Position numbers and translations under genes: made by a program. Below the pieces are notes generated by a model, which was given only the letters and a program-made list of their open reading frames with translations, did not search any database and was not told the origin of the DNA. A DNA stretch of 36,132 nt. Source: Flavobacteriales bacterium (GTDB lineage Bacteria; Bacteroidota; Bacteroidia; NS11-12g; UBA955). Below, piece after piece: positions 18,126 to 27,368 of the stretch. The stretch covers positions 1-36,132 of the forward strand of contig CANHRE010000022.1 in the NCBI GenBank assembly GCA_947463095.1, given 5' to 3'. Within the stretch, counting starts at the first letter, position 1; every line of letters begins with the position of its first letter.

Positions 18126-20819
18126 ATGAAATTGCGGGTGGGCATTTTTTTCGGAGGCGCAAGCCGCGAACGGGAAGTATCCTTTGCCGGTGGCAGAACG
18201 GTCTATGACAACCTGGATAAGTCCTTGTTCGAACCGGTTCCTGTATTCATAGATCACTTCGGCAATTTTGTGCTGCTCGATTGGCAATACATTTACAAGG
18301 GCAGCATCCGCGATTTCTTCCCGCCTGTAAACCGCCTGCCCGATTTGCCTCATGGTTTTCAGGTGTATGCCGACAGCCTGGTGCAAACGGCAGCGGAAAG
18401 CAAGGAAATGCTCGCGCAGATAGGCAGGCCGCTCGCCGTTGAAGAGCTGCCCGAACTGATGGATGTGGCCTTCCTGGCGCTGCATGGCTACCGCGGGGAA
18501 GATGGTAGCATTCAGGGACTGCTCGAATGGCTTGGAATCCCATATACCGGCAGCGGCATATATCCTTCCGCGCTGGGCATGTCCAAGCACATACAAAAAG
18601 AACAACAGGCGCTGAACAGCGCTTATATCAATCGCTTCCACAGCTTCCGCAGAAACGAATGGCTGCGCCTGGACGCGAACGATAAGGAACAACTGCTGCG
18701 TTCCATTGTGGATGCGGTAGGACTGCCCTTCGTGGTGAAGCCCGCCAACCAAGGCTCCAGCATTGGTGTGGGGGTGGTGAACACTCCAGATGCTTTTGAA
18801 GCAGCCGTGGAACAGGCCCTGTTCCGCATGCATATCAGCGCGGAAGCCTGGAAAAAGTACAGTGAGTCAGAACGGATTGAACAGGTGCGCCGCATCACCG
18901 ATATCAGGTCGGGACTGGGTTTGCCGCTCTTGTGCAACGATGCGGAAATCAGACTTCCCCAGGAATTGCTGCAACAACTGAACAGCCTGTCGGAACACGG
19001 TGGCGATGCCCTGCTGGAAGCCATTCAGGGTGAGCCGGTGGTGTTGTGCGAGTCATTTATTGAAGGCAGGGAGTTTTCCTGCATCGTGGTGCAGCCCGAC
19101 GAAGGAGATCCCATTGCCCTGCCGCCCACAGAAATACGCAAAGGCAGTGAGGTGTTCGACTACCGCAGCAAATACCTGCCCGGACTGTCGCGTAAAATCA
19201 CGCCCATCGATGTGGAAACATCGGTGTTGGAAGACATACGCCGCTCCTGCACGGAACTATACCGCCGCTTCCACTTCGACGTGTACGCCCGCATTGACGG
19301 ATTTATCGGCAACGACGGTCAGATTTACCTGAACGATCCGAACACCACTTCCGGGATGATGCCCTCATCCTTCTTCTTCCATCAGGCGGCGGAAATAGGG
19401 TTAAACCCTTCACAGCTGCTCACCTTCATCATCCGCAATTCGCTCGCTGCCTGCGCAGGGCGCTGGATTGACGGCAACCGCGCCGCGCAGTTGCTGAAAC
19501 GCCTGGATGAAGCCTTAAACACGGCAGGCAGCAGAGAGGCAGCCAAACGGCGCATCGCCGTGGTGATGGGCGGCTATTCTTTTGAACGACATATTTCCGT
19601 AGAAAGCGGACGCAATATTTACGAGAAACTCAGTTCCTCGGCGGAGTTTGAACCCCTACCCGTGTTTCTGGCCGCCGGTCCCGATCCTTTAGAACTTTAT
19701 GCGCTGCCCATCAGCTCGATGCTGAAAGACAACGCCGACGACATACGCGAAAAACTTCGCCACCCGGCCTCACATCCTGCCCTGGATGCCATCAGGAAGG
19801 CTTGTGCCACCATCACGAACCGATATAATCCCGCCGGGGCAGTATTCCAGCCCGAGCGTTTAAGCTTGGAACAGCTGGCCGAAAGGGTGGAAGGGGTGTT
19901 CATTGCGCTGCACGGAAGGCCCGGTGAAGATGGGGTAATTCAGCAGCAACTGGAAACCCATGGGCTTTACTACAACGGCTCCGGCGTGGACAGCTCGCGC
20001 ATCACCATAGATAAATACACCACCAATGAACTGCTCATGCAGCACGGGTTCTCAGTGGCAGCCCACCGCATGGTGTACCGCGAGGCCTGGATGAACGAAC
20101 ATGAAGCGCAACTTTCCGCTGCAGCGCAGCTGCATTATCCATTGATTGCCAAGCCCCACGACGATGGATGCAGCGCGGCGGTGAAGAAGATCAAGAATCC
20201 AAACCAGCTGGAGGCTTATGCCCAACTGATGTTCCGTCAGGAAGAAGCGCTGGATCCCGCTGCGGTGACGGTGCTCGGGCTAACGCCGAAGGAAGAATTT
20301 CCGCGCAAGGATGCATTCCTGATAGAATCACTGATTCATAAGGGCGACGCGCAGCTATTCCTGGAAATAACCGGGGGTATGCTCACCCATGTGCAGCCCG
20401 ACGGCAGCCTGCGCTACGAAGTGTTCGAGCCCAGCGAAACCCTTGCAGAGCATGGCATTTTGTCTTTGGAAGAAAAGTTCCTCGCCGGTCAGGGCCAAAA
20501 CATAACACCGGCGCGATATACCGCCGATCTGGAAGAAAACAAGCGCATTTCCACAGCGGTGCGCTCATCGCTGGAAGCAGCAGCCCGTGTGTTGAACATC
20601 AGCGGTTATTGCCGCATTGATGCCTTTGTGAAGGTTTATACGAATAAGCAGGTGGAAGTCGTTTTTATTGAAGTGAACTCGCTGCCGGGCATGACTCCCG
20701 CCACCTGTATCTATCATCAGGCGGCTATAAATGGATATAAGCCTTTTGAATTCATCAGGGAAATCCTCAACTTCGGCCAGAAATATCAAAGCATACATGC
20801 GCAAAAAATGGGGCATTAA
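18126..20819 (+). CDS. Tandem-fused D-alanine--D-alanine ligase-like protein (two Ddl/ATP-grasp modules, ~897 aa)
   Basis: Two N-terminal Ddl motifs (GGASREREVS at the start, GGYSFERHIS mid-protein), two LHG..GEDG motifs, two KP ATP-grasp segments, two C-terminal PNTTSGM / EVNSLPGM motifs. ATG 18126 is preferred. Confidence 0.9.
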   Translation: MKLRVGIFFGGASREREVSFAGGRTVYDNLDKSLFEPVPVFIDHFGNFVLLDWQYIYKGSIRDFFPPVNRLPDLPHGFQVYADSLVQTAAESKEMLAQIGRPLAVEELPELMDVAFLALHGYRGEDGSIQGLLEWLGIPYTGSGIYPSALGMSKHIQKEQQALNSAYINRFHSFRRNEWLRLDANDKEQLLRSIVDAVGLPFVVKPANQGSSIGVGVVNTPDAFEAAVEQALFRMHISAEAWKKYSESERIEQVRRITDIRSGLGLPLLCNDAEIRLPQELLQQLNSLSEHGGDALLEAIQGEPVVLCESFIEGREFSCIVVQPDEGDPIALPPTEIRKGSEVFDYRSKYLPGLSRKITPIDVETSVLEDIRRSCTELYRRFHFDVYARIDGFIGNDGQIYLNDPNTTSGMMPSSFFFHQAAEIGLNPSQLLTFIIRNSLAACAGRWIDGNRAAQLLKRLDEALNTAGSREAAKRRIAVVMGGYSFERHISVESGRNIYEKLSSSAEFEPLPVFLAAGPDPLELYALPISSMLKDNADDIREKLRHPASHPALDAIRKACATITNRYNPAGAVFQPERLSLEQLAERVEGVFIALHGRPGEDGVIQQQLETHGLYYNGSGVDSSRITIDKYTTNELLMQHGFSVAAHRMVYREAWMNEHEAQLSAAAQLHYPLIAKPHDDGCSAAVKKIKNPNQLEAYAQLMFRQEEALDPAAVTVLGLTPKEEFPRKDAFLIESLIHKGDAQLFLEITGGMLTHVQPDGSLRYEVFEPSETLAEHGILSLEEKFLAGQGQNITPARYTADLEENKRISTAVRSSLEAAARVLNISGYCRIDAFVKVYTNKQVEVVFIEVNSLPGMTPATCIYHQAAINGYKPFEFIREILNFGQKYQSIHAQKMGH

Positions 20820-21387
20820 CCTGCTGCTCGGAGCAGGTTTTATCGGGGTTTTGATGCTGCTGCTCTTTCTGTGGCTCGGCTTCTACACCCGTCATGGAGT
20901 GCAGGTTGAAGTGCCCAACATCAAGGGGATGACCCTGGAAAAGGCTTCGGCAGCGCTGGAAGAACGCGATCTGCGCTTCGAAATATCCGACACCATTTAT
21001 GAAGAACGGCTGAAGCCCAATGCTGTTGTCGAACAAAATCCGATTGCCGGCAGTGGCGTAAAGCCCGGGCGCATCGTTTACCTGAAGGTGAACGCCTCCG
21101 GGAAACCCATGGTGAACATGCCTAACCTGGTCGATAAGTCCTTCACCCTTTCAAAGGCGCTGCTGAAAAACTATGGCCTGCAGCTGGGTGAGGTTACTTA
21201 TAAGTATAATGAATACAGCCACAACCTGGTCATTCAGCAGTTCTACGATAGCGACAGCATTGCCCCGAACCGACGTATTGAACGCGGCTCTGTGATAGAC
21301 CTCTGGGTTACCACCAACAAGAAGCAGTATGCGCCCGACAGCCTGCTGATGGATACACTACTGACCCCTTATCTGCCGGATTTATAA
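20797..21387 (+). CDS. Membrane-anchored PASTA-domain protein
   Basis: Single N-terminal TM, then VEVPNIKGMTLEKASAALEERDLRFEI...VVEQNPIAGSGVKPGRIVYLKV and a second PASTA-like segment; overlaps the ddl end by 23 nt. Confidence 0.87.
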   Translation: MRKKWGINLLLGAGFIGVLMLLLFLWLGFYTRHGVQVEVPNIKGMTLEKASAALEERDLRFEISDTIYEERLKPNAVVEQNPIAGSGVKPGRIVYLKVNASGKPMVNMPNLVDKSFTLSKALLKNYGLQLGEVTYKYNEYSHNLVIQQFYDSDSIAPNRRIERGSVIDLWVTTNKKQYAPDSLLMDTLLTPYLPDL

Positions 21388-21396
21388 AATTTTGCG

Positions 21397-23313
21397 ATGT
21401 ACCGATTGTTGTTAGTTTCTATAGCGGCCTGCGTGTCGCTCCAGGTTCATGCCCAGGGGGTGGTGATTACCCCTGCCGGGGTTCCGGCGAAGTTGCCTCT
21501 TTCTGGAAGCATCGGCCTGCGTTCCTGGGGTTTGGCCGATACCCTGGCACTCCCTTTTTTTGACGATTTTACCTCTACCGAGGTGTTTCCCGATGCGCGA
21601 CTATGGACGGGTAATCAGGTATATGTAAACCGCAGCTTTGTGCAAAAGGCGCCGAGCTTCGGGGTGGCTACCTTCGATCACCTGAACCCTCAGGGAGCTC
21701 CATGGTCGCCCCTGAACTTCGGCGGAACCCGCGGCTGTGATACCCTGTGTTCCCAGGCCATCAATTTGAAATCCTATAAGAGCGGAAGCAGCAACATCCC
21801 ATATAAAACTTCCGACAGCATTTACCTCAGCTTTTTCTACCTGTGCGGTGGCCTGGGCGACGTTCCCGAGCCGAGCGACAGCATGGTGCTTCAATTCAGA
21901 CAGGCCGATGGAATCTGGAGGACCACCTGGAAACGCAACGGACTCAGGCAAAGCGCATTTATACAGGTATTGGTGCCGGTGCTGAACAGCGCCAATTTTC
22001 ACGAAGGGTTTCAGTTCAGGTTCATCAACTACAGCAAGCCCGGTGGTAACCTCAACCATTGGCATATGGACTATGTGCGGATGACCCGCGGCCGAAACTA
22101 CCGCGATACCGCCATCCGCGATGTGGCCATCAGCGGCATCCCCGGCGGACTGCTGGGTATCTACCACAGCATGCCTTACCGTCAGTTTCAGGCCAACCTG
22201 ATGCGCAACGCAGACAGCATCCATACGCTGAGCATCAGGAACAACAACGGCGTGGCCGTGCAAACCCAGTACCAGTTTACCGCTAAAAGCAATGCCGGAC
22301 TGCAACTGGCGCAAAGTCCCTTCGCCTCCAACAACCGCAACGTGCTGGCCCTGTCGGATACCATCGAGCGTTTCAAGGCCTTCAGCCTGAGCGGCCTCAC
22401 GGGCAACGAACCTTGGGTGGATGTTGAATACCGCATCAATCCGCTGTCCAACGACCAGACTCCGGGAGAGTACAATACCCTGGGCGACAACAACCGCATC
22501 ACGCGCAGGCAGCGTTTCACGCCCTGGTTGGCTTATGACGACGGCAGCGCCGAAGGTGGCTTCGGCCTTGACTATTCCTTCCTGGGCAATGTGCGTGGGC
22601 AGGTGGCCATGCGCTATAGACTTGACAGGGCAGATACCCTCCGCGGTATTTCCATGTATTTCAACAGAAGCCGGGAAGATGTGAGCAGCCGTCCGTTTAC
22701 GCTGATGATCTGGAAGAGCATTGCAGAGCCGCCTGCACTGAGTAACGTCGGTGATAAACTCTGGTACAGCAAGTTTGTGGAACGTCCGCGCTATACCGAC
22801 AGCATACAGGAATTCACCTATTACATGTTCGATACGGCGCTGGTGTTGCCGGCAGGCGATTTCTATATCGGCTGGAGGCAGCAGGCTCCCTTTATCCTGA
22901 ACGTGGGTTATGACAACAATTACCGCTTCGCGAGAAAAGGCGGCGCCAACCCTGATTTATACTATGACCTCTACAGCAAGTGGGAACCTGTTCCCGTAGA
23001 TGTGGAAGGTGCGCCCATGATGCGGCCCCTGCTGGGATCAAAAAGTCAGTATGCGTTCGGAACTCAGGAGCAGGCAGCCGCGGCAAGAACAAGCGTGTAC
23101 CCCAATCCGCTGTCGGGTGATGAACTGCACATCAACAGCGCCGCAACCTTCGTCGGCTATCGCCTGTACGATGTTCAAGGACGCAACGTGTCCACAGGTG
23201 CGGTGCAGGAAGCAATGCTGCATGTGCCAGAATACATCAAAGGGGGGCTGTACCTCCTGCAGTTAATCCCGCGGGAAGGAATACCGGTGATTATCAGAAT
23301 TCAGAAACGATAA
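21397..23313 (+). CDS. Secreted protein with T9SS type A sorting domain
   Basis: Signal peptide; C-terminal SVYPNPLSGDELHI...YRLYDVQGRNV...GGLYLLQLI. Confidence 0.85.
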   Translation: MYRLLLVSIAACVSLQVHAQGVVITPAGVPAKLPLSGSIGLRSWGLADTLALPFFDDFTSTEVFPDARLWTGNQVYVNRSFVQKAPSFGVATFDHLNPQGAPWSPLNFGGTRGCDTLCSQAINLKSYKSGSSNIPYKTSDSIYLSFFYLCGGLGDVPEPSDSMVLQFRQADGIWRTTWKRNGLRQSAFIQVLVPVLNSANFHEGFQFRFINYSKPGGNLNHWHMDYVRMTRGRNYRDTAIRDVAISGIPGGLLGIYHSMPYRQFQANLMRNADSIHTLSIRNNNGVAVQTQYQFTAKSNAGLQLAQSPFASNNRNVLALSDTIERFKAFSLSGLTGNEPWVDVEYRINPLSNDQTPGEYNTLGDNNRITRRQRFTPWLAYDDGSAEGGFGLDYSFLGNVRGQVAMRYRLDRADTLRGISMYFNRSREDVSSRPFTLMIWKSIAEPPALSNVGDKLWYSKFVERPRYTDSIQEFTYYMFDTALVLPAGDFYIGWRQQAPFILNVGYDNNYRFARKGGANPDLYYDLYSKWEPVPVDVEGAPMMRPLLGSKSQYAFGTQEQAAAARTSVYPNPLSGDELHINSAATFVGYRLYDVQGRNVSTGAVQEAMLHVPEYIKGGLYLLQLIPREGIPVIIRIQKR

Positions 23314-23319
23314 ACAAGC

Positions 23320-23625
23320 ATGGAAGATATTTACGTACAGGAACTGAAACAGCGCATGGATCAAGGCGAAGACCTGATCATCATTGATGTGCGCGAACCC
23401 TGGGAATATGAAGAGTTCAACATCGGAGCGCTGAATGTGCCGCTTGGTCAGTTACCGGTGGCCATGCAGGACTGGGATGAATGGAAAGACCGCGAAGTCA
23501 TCGTGCATTGCAAATCAGGTGGTCGAAGTGCAACAGCCAAGGCCCTGCTTACCCAACAAGGGTTTAGCGCCGTGCGCAACCTGCTGGGCGGCATGATGGA
23601 TTGGCAGGCCACCTACGGCGCTTAA
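23320..23625 (+). CDS. Single-domain rhodanese-like protein
   Basis: LIIIDVREPWEYEEFNIGALNVPLGQL, active-site VHCKSGGRSATA. Confidence 0.93.
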   Translation: MEDIYVQELKQRMDQGEDLIIIDVREPWEYEEFNIGALNVPLGQLPVAMQDWDEWKDREVIVHCKSGGRSATAKALLTQQGFSAVRNLLGGMMDWQATYGA

Positions 23626-23643
23626 TCAGCAACTTTGGGCGGC

Positions 23644-25584
23644 ATGAGGCGAAGGCGAACGGTTCTTCCACTGCTGCTGTGCGGCTTTGCCGCATGTGTG
23701 ATGCTGCTTCAAAGCCGCTGTACGGGCAGTTCAGCCAAAGACAGCATTTCTTTATTCCTCAACCACCACGACACGGTGAACTATGTGGGCATGCAGGAAT
23801 GCGCGGGCTGCCATCAGGATAAGGTGGACAGCTTCCTGCAAACAGGCATGGGCCGTAGCTTTGGTGTCGCCACCGCCGCGCGCAGCGCTGCAAAGTTCAA
23901 CCGTCAGGCTCCGATATATGATTCCTGGAACGACCTGTACTATGTTCCTTTCCTGGAGGGCGACAAGCTGCGCCTGCGCGAATTCCGCCTCAAGGGCCGC
24001 GATACCGTATTCAGCCGCACCGAAACACTGCATTACATCATCGGCTCAGGCCATCATACCAACTCGCACCTCATCGAGCGCAATGGCTACTTGTTTCAGG
24101 CGCCGCTGACTTATTACGTGCAGGAAGGTAAATGGGACCTTCCACCGGGCTATGAGCAGGGCAACAATATTCGCTTCAGCAGAAAAATAGACATGGAGTG
24201 CATGAGTTGCCACAACGCCATGCCTGATATGGAAGAGGGAAGTCAGAACCGATTCAGGAAGATCCCCATGGGTATTGACTGCGAACGCTGCCATGGCCCA
24301 GGAGAAGCGCACGTAGCCCAGAAACGCGCCGGCATCCTGGTGGATACCCGCAAGGAAACAGATTACAGCATCGTAAACCCGGCCAAGCTGCCATGGTCCC
24401 TGCAGATTGATGTATGCCAGCGCTGCCACCTGCAGGGCAACAACGTGCTGCGGCCCGGGAAAAAGTTCAGCGACTTCCGTCCCGGCATGCGGCTGGCCGA
24501 TGTGTTTGAAGTGTATATGCCCAAACACGATGGCGGCGACTATTTCGTGATGGCGGGCCACGCCGAGCGCCTGCAACAAAGCGCCTGCTTCATCAATAGC
24601 AATCAGGGCTCTGCGCTGGAACGCTATGACCGCAAGCTCAACTTCACCTGCATCACCTGCCACAACCCGCACGTATCCGTGCGGCAAACCAATACGGCCA
24701 GGTTCAATCAGGCTTGTATGAACTGCCACAATACCGGCGCCGGCAAGAAAGGTTGCTCAGAAAAGCCTGCCACACTTCAGCAGCAGAACAACAACTGCGT
24801 GGCCTGTCATATGCCGCCCAGCGATACCCGCGATATTCCCCACGTTACGGTGCATGACCACTACATCCGCAAGCCCACGGCAAAGCAACAGGGGAATCCC
24901 GTCATCACGGGATTGTATGCGGTGAACAACCCCAAGCCGGAAGAGGCCATGCTGGCACGCGCCTATATCAGCTGGTATGAGAAGTTCGAACGCAGCAATA
25001 TGTATGCAGATCAGGCGAAGGCCCTGGCCGATCGCCAGGATGCAGCGGTGCAGATGCATTACCTGTATGCCACCGGTCAGTTTGCCAAACTCCTCGTAAA
25101 AGCCGAAGGATTGAGCCTGGAAGATTGCAAGGATGCCTGGACAGCTTACCGCATTGCCGTGGCTTACGACGAAACAGGGAACCTCCTGCAGGCCTCCGAA
25201 TGGTATGCACGCGCGGCAAACCTGCAGGCTGCCCACCTCGACTTTCAGGCGGAATACGCAAAGTCGCTGCTGCGCCTGAAGCAGTATGCTGATGCAGCAC
25301 GGATACTGGAGCAGATACTCAGGGCCGACCCGCAGCACGAACATGCGCTGGTGGCCAGGGCCATGGTGCAGCTGGCGCAAAACAAGGTGGCCGATGCCCG
25401 TGCCGGATTGCTGAAGGTGCTTTCCTTAAACCCGGATAATGTGCAGGCACTGGAAAATCTTATAAATCTGTATAGTCAGGCCGGTGACAGCAGCAAGGCT
25501 TCTGAAATGCAGACCCGGCTGGATGCGTTGAAGCAACGTCGGACTACCAGCCGCGTATCATCGTCCACAACACCAGGCAGATAA
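23644..25584 (+). CDS. Multiheme c-type cytochrome (7 CXXCH) with C-terminal TPR-like region
   Basis: CAGCH, CMSCH, CERCH, CQRCH, CITCH, CMNCH, CVACH, then TPR-like segments (DPQHEHALVARAMVQLAQNKVADARAGLLKVLSLNPDNVQALENLINLY). Confidence 0.92.
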   Translation: MRRRRTVLPLLLCGFAACVMLLQSRCTGSSAKDSISLFLNHHDTVNYVGMQECAGCHQDKVDSFLQTGMGRSFGVATAARSAAKFNRQAPIYDSWNDLYYVPFLEGDKLRLREFRLKGRDTVFSRTETLHYIIGSGHHTNSHLIERNGYLFQAPLTYYVQEGKWDLPPGYEQGNNIRFSRKIDMECMSCHNAMPDMEEGSQNRFRKIPMGIDCERCHGPGEAHVAQKRAGILVDTRKETDYSIVNPAKLPWSLQIDVCQRCHLQGNNVLRPGKKFSDFRPGMRLADVFEVYMPKHDGGDYFVMAGHAERLQQSACFINSNQGSALERYDRKLNFTCITCHNPHVSVRQTNTARFNQACMNCHNTGAGKKGCSEKPATLQQQNNNCVACHMPPSDTRDIPHVTVHDHYIRKPTAKQQGNPVITGLYAVNNPKPEEAMLARAYISWYEKFERSNMYADQAKALADRQDAAVQMHYLYATGQFAKLLVKAEGLSLEDCKDAWTAYRIAVAYDETGNLLQASEWYARAANLQAAHLDFQAEYAKSLLRLKQYADAARILEQILRADPQHEHALVARAMVQLAQNKVADARAGLLKVLSLNPDNVQALENLINLYSQAGDSSKASEMQTRLDALKQRRTTSRVSSSTTPGR

Positions 25585-25978
25585 CGCCCAGTTCGGCCAG
25601 GTCATGCCCGGCGTGTATCAGAAACAGCTTCAGGGAACGGCGTTCGAACAGGTAATGCGTGCCGTAGCTGGTCATGATGAAGGTGAACCACAGGAAAATC
25701 CCGAAAATGCCCAGCGCGCCCTTGCCTTCCCCAATCATGTGCGGCACTGCCGGCAGAATCAGCGCCATACCATAGGATTTCAGGAAGCCCATCACGAAGG
25801 CACCGCTGAAGATTTTACCCATGCCTCTTGTGAAGTCAGGATGATTGGGGTCTATGCCTGCTTCGCGCATCCACATATTGCCCAGTGTTCTGGGGTTGTA
25901 CCAAAGGGTGCCTACCACGAAGGTGGACAAGGTGGCCAACAGAATGGCCAGCCAGTTGGGGTGCAAAAAGTCTATCAT
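25544..25978 (-). CDS. DUF1761-like membrane protein
   Basis: NWLAILLATLSTFVVGTLWYNPRTLGNMWMREAGI...; 4 TM-like segments; 3' end overlaps the cytochrome gene by 41 nt tail-to-tail. Confidence 0.8.
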   Translation of the reverse strand: MIDFLHPNWLAILLATLSTFVVGTLWYNPRTLGNMWMREAGIDPNHPDFTRGMGKIFSGAFVMGFLKSYGMALILPAVPHMIGEGKGALGIFGIFLWFTFIMTSYGTHYLFERRSLKLFLIHAGHDLAELGVICLVLWTMIRGW

Positions 25979-26022
25979 AGTCTTCTTCTTAGCAACAGCA
26001 AGTTACTGAAAAGAAGTTTTAT

Positions 26023-27366
26023 TCAACCCTCCATCCGGATTTTCCGGTTATCCTGCACATACAGCACAGTCAGGGCCGCACAAAGCATCAGAAAGCCGGC
26101 AATCACCAGCGCATAGATGGCCTGGCTGCCGTAGAAATACTTCACAACTGGTCCTCCAATGATGCCGTTCACAATCTGTGGGATGGTGATGAAGAAGTTG
26201 AAGATGCCCATGTACAGTCCCATTTTGCCCGCCGGGATGCTGCCGGCCAGGATGGCGTATGGCATCGCGAGGATAGAAGCCCAGGCCAGTCCGATACCTA
26301 CCATGCTGTACATAAGGTCGTATTGGTCGTTGGCGAAATACATGGAAAGCAGGCCGATGCCGCCGGCGAACAGCGAAAATGCGTGGGTTTTCTTTCTGCC
26401 AAAACGGCGTGCGATGGCAGGCAGGAACAGCGCATACACTGCGGATACAGCATTGTACACGCCGAAGATGATGCCTGTCCAGCTGCCGGCGTCGCGGAAG
26501 CGGTCAGAGCTGGTGTCTTCCAGCGGAAGGCGGAATACGTGTTGCGCGATGGCTGGCGTGGTGAATACCCACATGCTGAACAGTGCAAACCAACTGAAAA
26601 ACTGCACCAGTCCCAGCTGGCGCATGGTTTGTGGCATCTTGCGGAAATCGCTGAAGATCTGCTTCAGGCCGCTGTGCTCCTGTTGCGCTGTGCCATGGAA
26701 TTGTTCGTATTCCTGCGGCGGATATTCTCTGGTGAAGAGCAGCGTAACCATGATGCTCAGAAAGAATACCGCAGCTCCTATGTAAAAGGCGTATATCACG
26801 TTGTCGGCCACCATGCCCTTGGGCGCAGAGGCAGAAACGCCGAACCAGTGCGACAGTGTATAGGGGAGCCAAGAGCCGGCTACCGCGCCTACGCCGATCA
26901 ATGCAGTTTGTACCGAGAAGCCCAGCGTGTTCTGGCTGTCAGGCAGGTTGTCGGCCACCAGGGCGCGGAAGGGCTCCATCGCCACGTTGATGCTGGCATC
27001 CATCAGCATGAGCATGCCGGCGCCTATCAGCAGGGCCGATTTCGCAGTGATGAGGGAAGCACTGTTGGGAAGCAGCACCAGGGCCAGACAGCATATCAGC
27101 GTGCCGGCCAGGAAATAGGGCTTGCGCCTGCCCAGGCGGTTCCAGGTGCGGTCGCTGTAATAGCCAATCAGCGGTTGCACCAGCATGCCGGTGAGCGGAG
27201 CCACCAGCCAGAACCAGGATAGGTGTTCCACATTGGCGCCGAAGTTCTGTAGGATGCCGCTGGCATTGCCGTTTTGCAGGGCGAAGCCGAACTGGATGCC
27301 CAGAAATCCAAAGCTCATGTTCCAGATTTGCAGGAAGCTCAGCCGGGGTTTTTCGCGTAGATTCAT
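26023..27366 (-). CDS. MFS transporter (SLC45 / sugar-transporter-like)
   Basis: PLTGMLVQPLIGYYSDRTWNRLGRRKPYFLAGTL, 12 TM pattern; adjacent to a GH13 gene. Confidence 0.87.
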   Translation of the reverse strand: MNLREKPRLSFLQIWNMSFGFLGIQFGFALQNGNASGILQNFGANVEHLSWFWLVAPLTGMLVQPLIGYYSDRTWNRLGRRKPYFLAGTLICCLALVLLPNSASLITAKSALLIGAGMLMLMDASINVAMEPFRALVADNLPDSQNTLGFSVQTALIGVGAVAGSWLPYTLSHWFGVSASAPKGMVADNVIYAFYIGAAVFFLSIMVTLLFTREYPPQEYEQFHGTAQQEHSGLKQIFSDFRKMPQTMRQLGLVQFFSWFALFSMWVFTTPAIAQHVFRLPLEDTSSDRFRDAGSWTGIIFGVYNAVSAVYALFLPAIARRFGRKKTHAFSLFAGGIGLLSMYFANDQYDLMYSMVGIGLAWASILAMPYAILAGSIPAGKMGLYMGIFNFFITIPQIVNGIIGGPVVKYFYGSQAIYALVIAGFLMLCAALTVLYVQDNRKIRMEG

Positions 27367-27368
27367 GG

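Noticed and set aside
26323-27222. 299-aa plus-strand ORF opposite the MFS gene
   Set aside because: Antisense shadow ORF in a GC-rich gene; low-complexity His/Gln/Arg composition, no domain.
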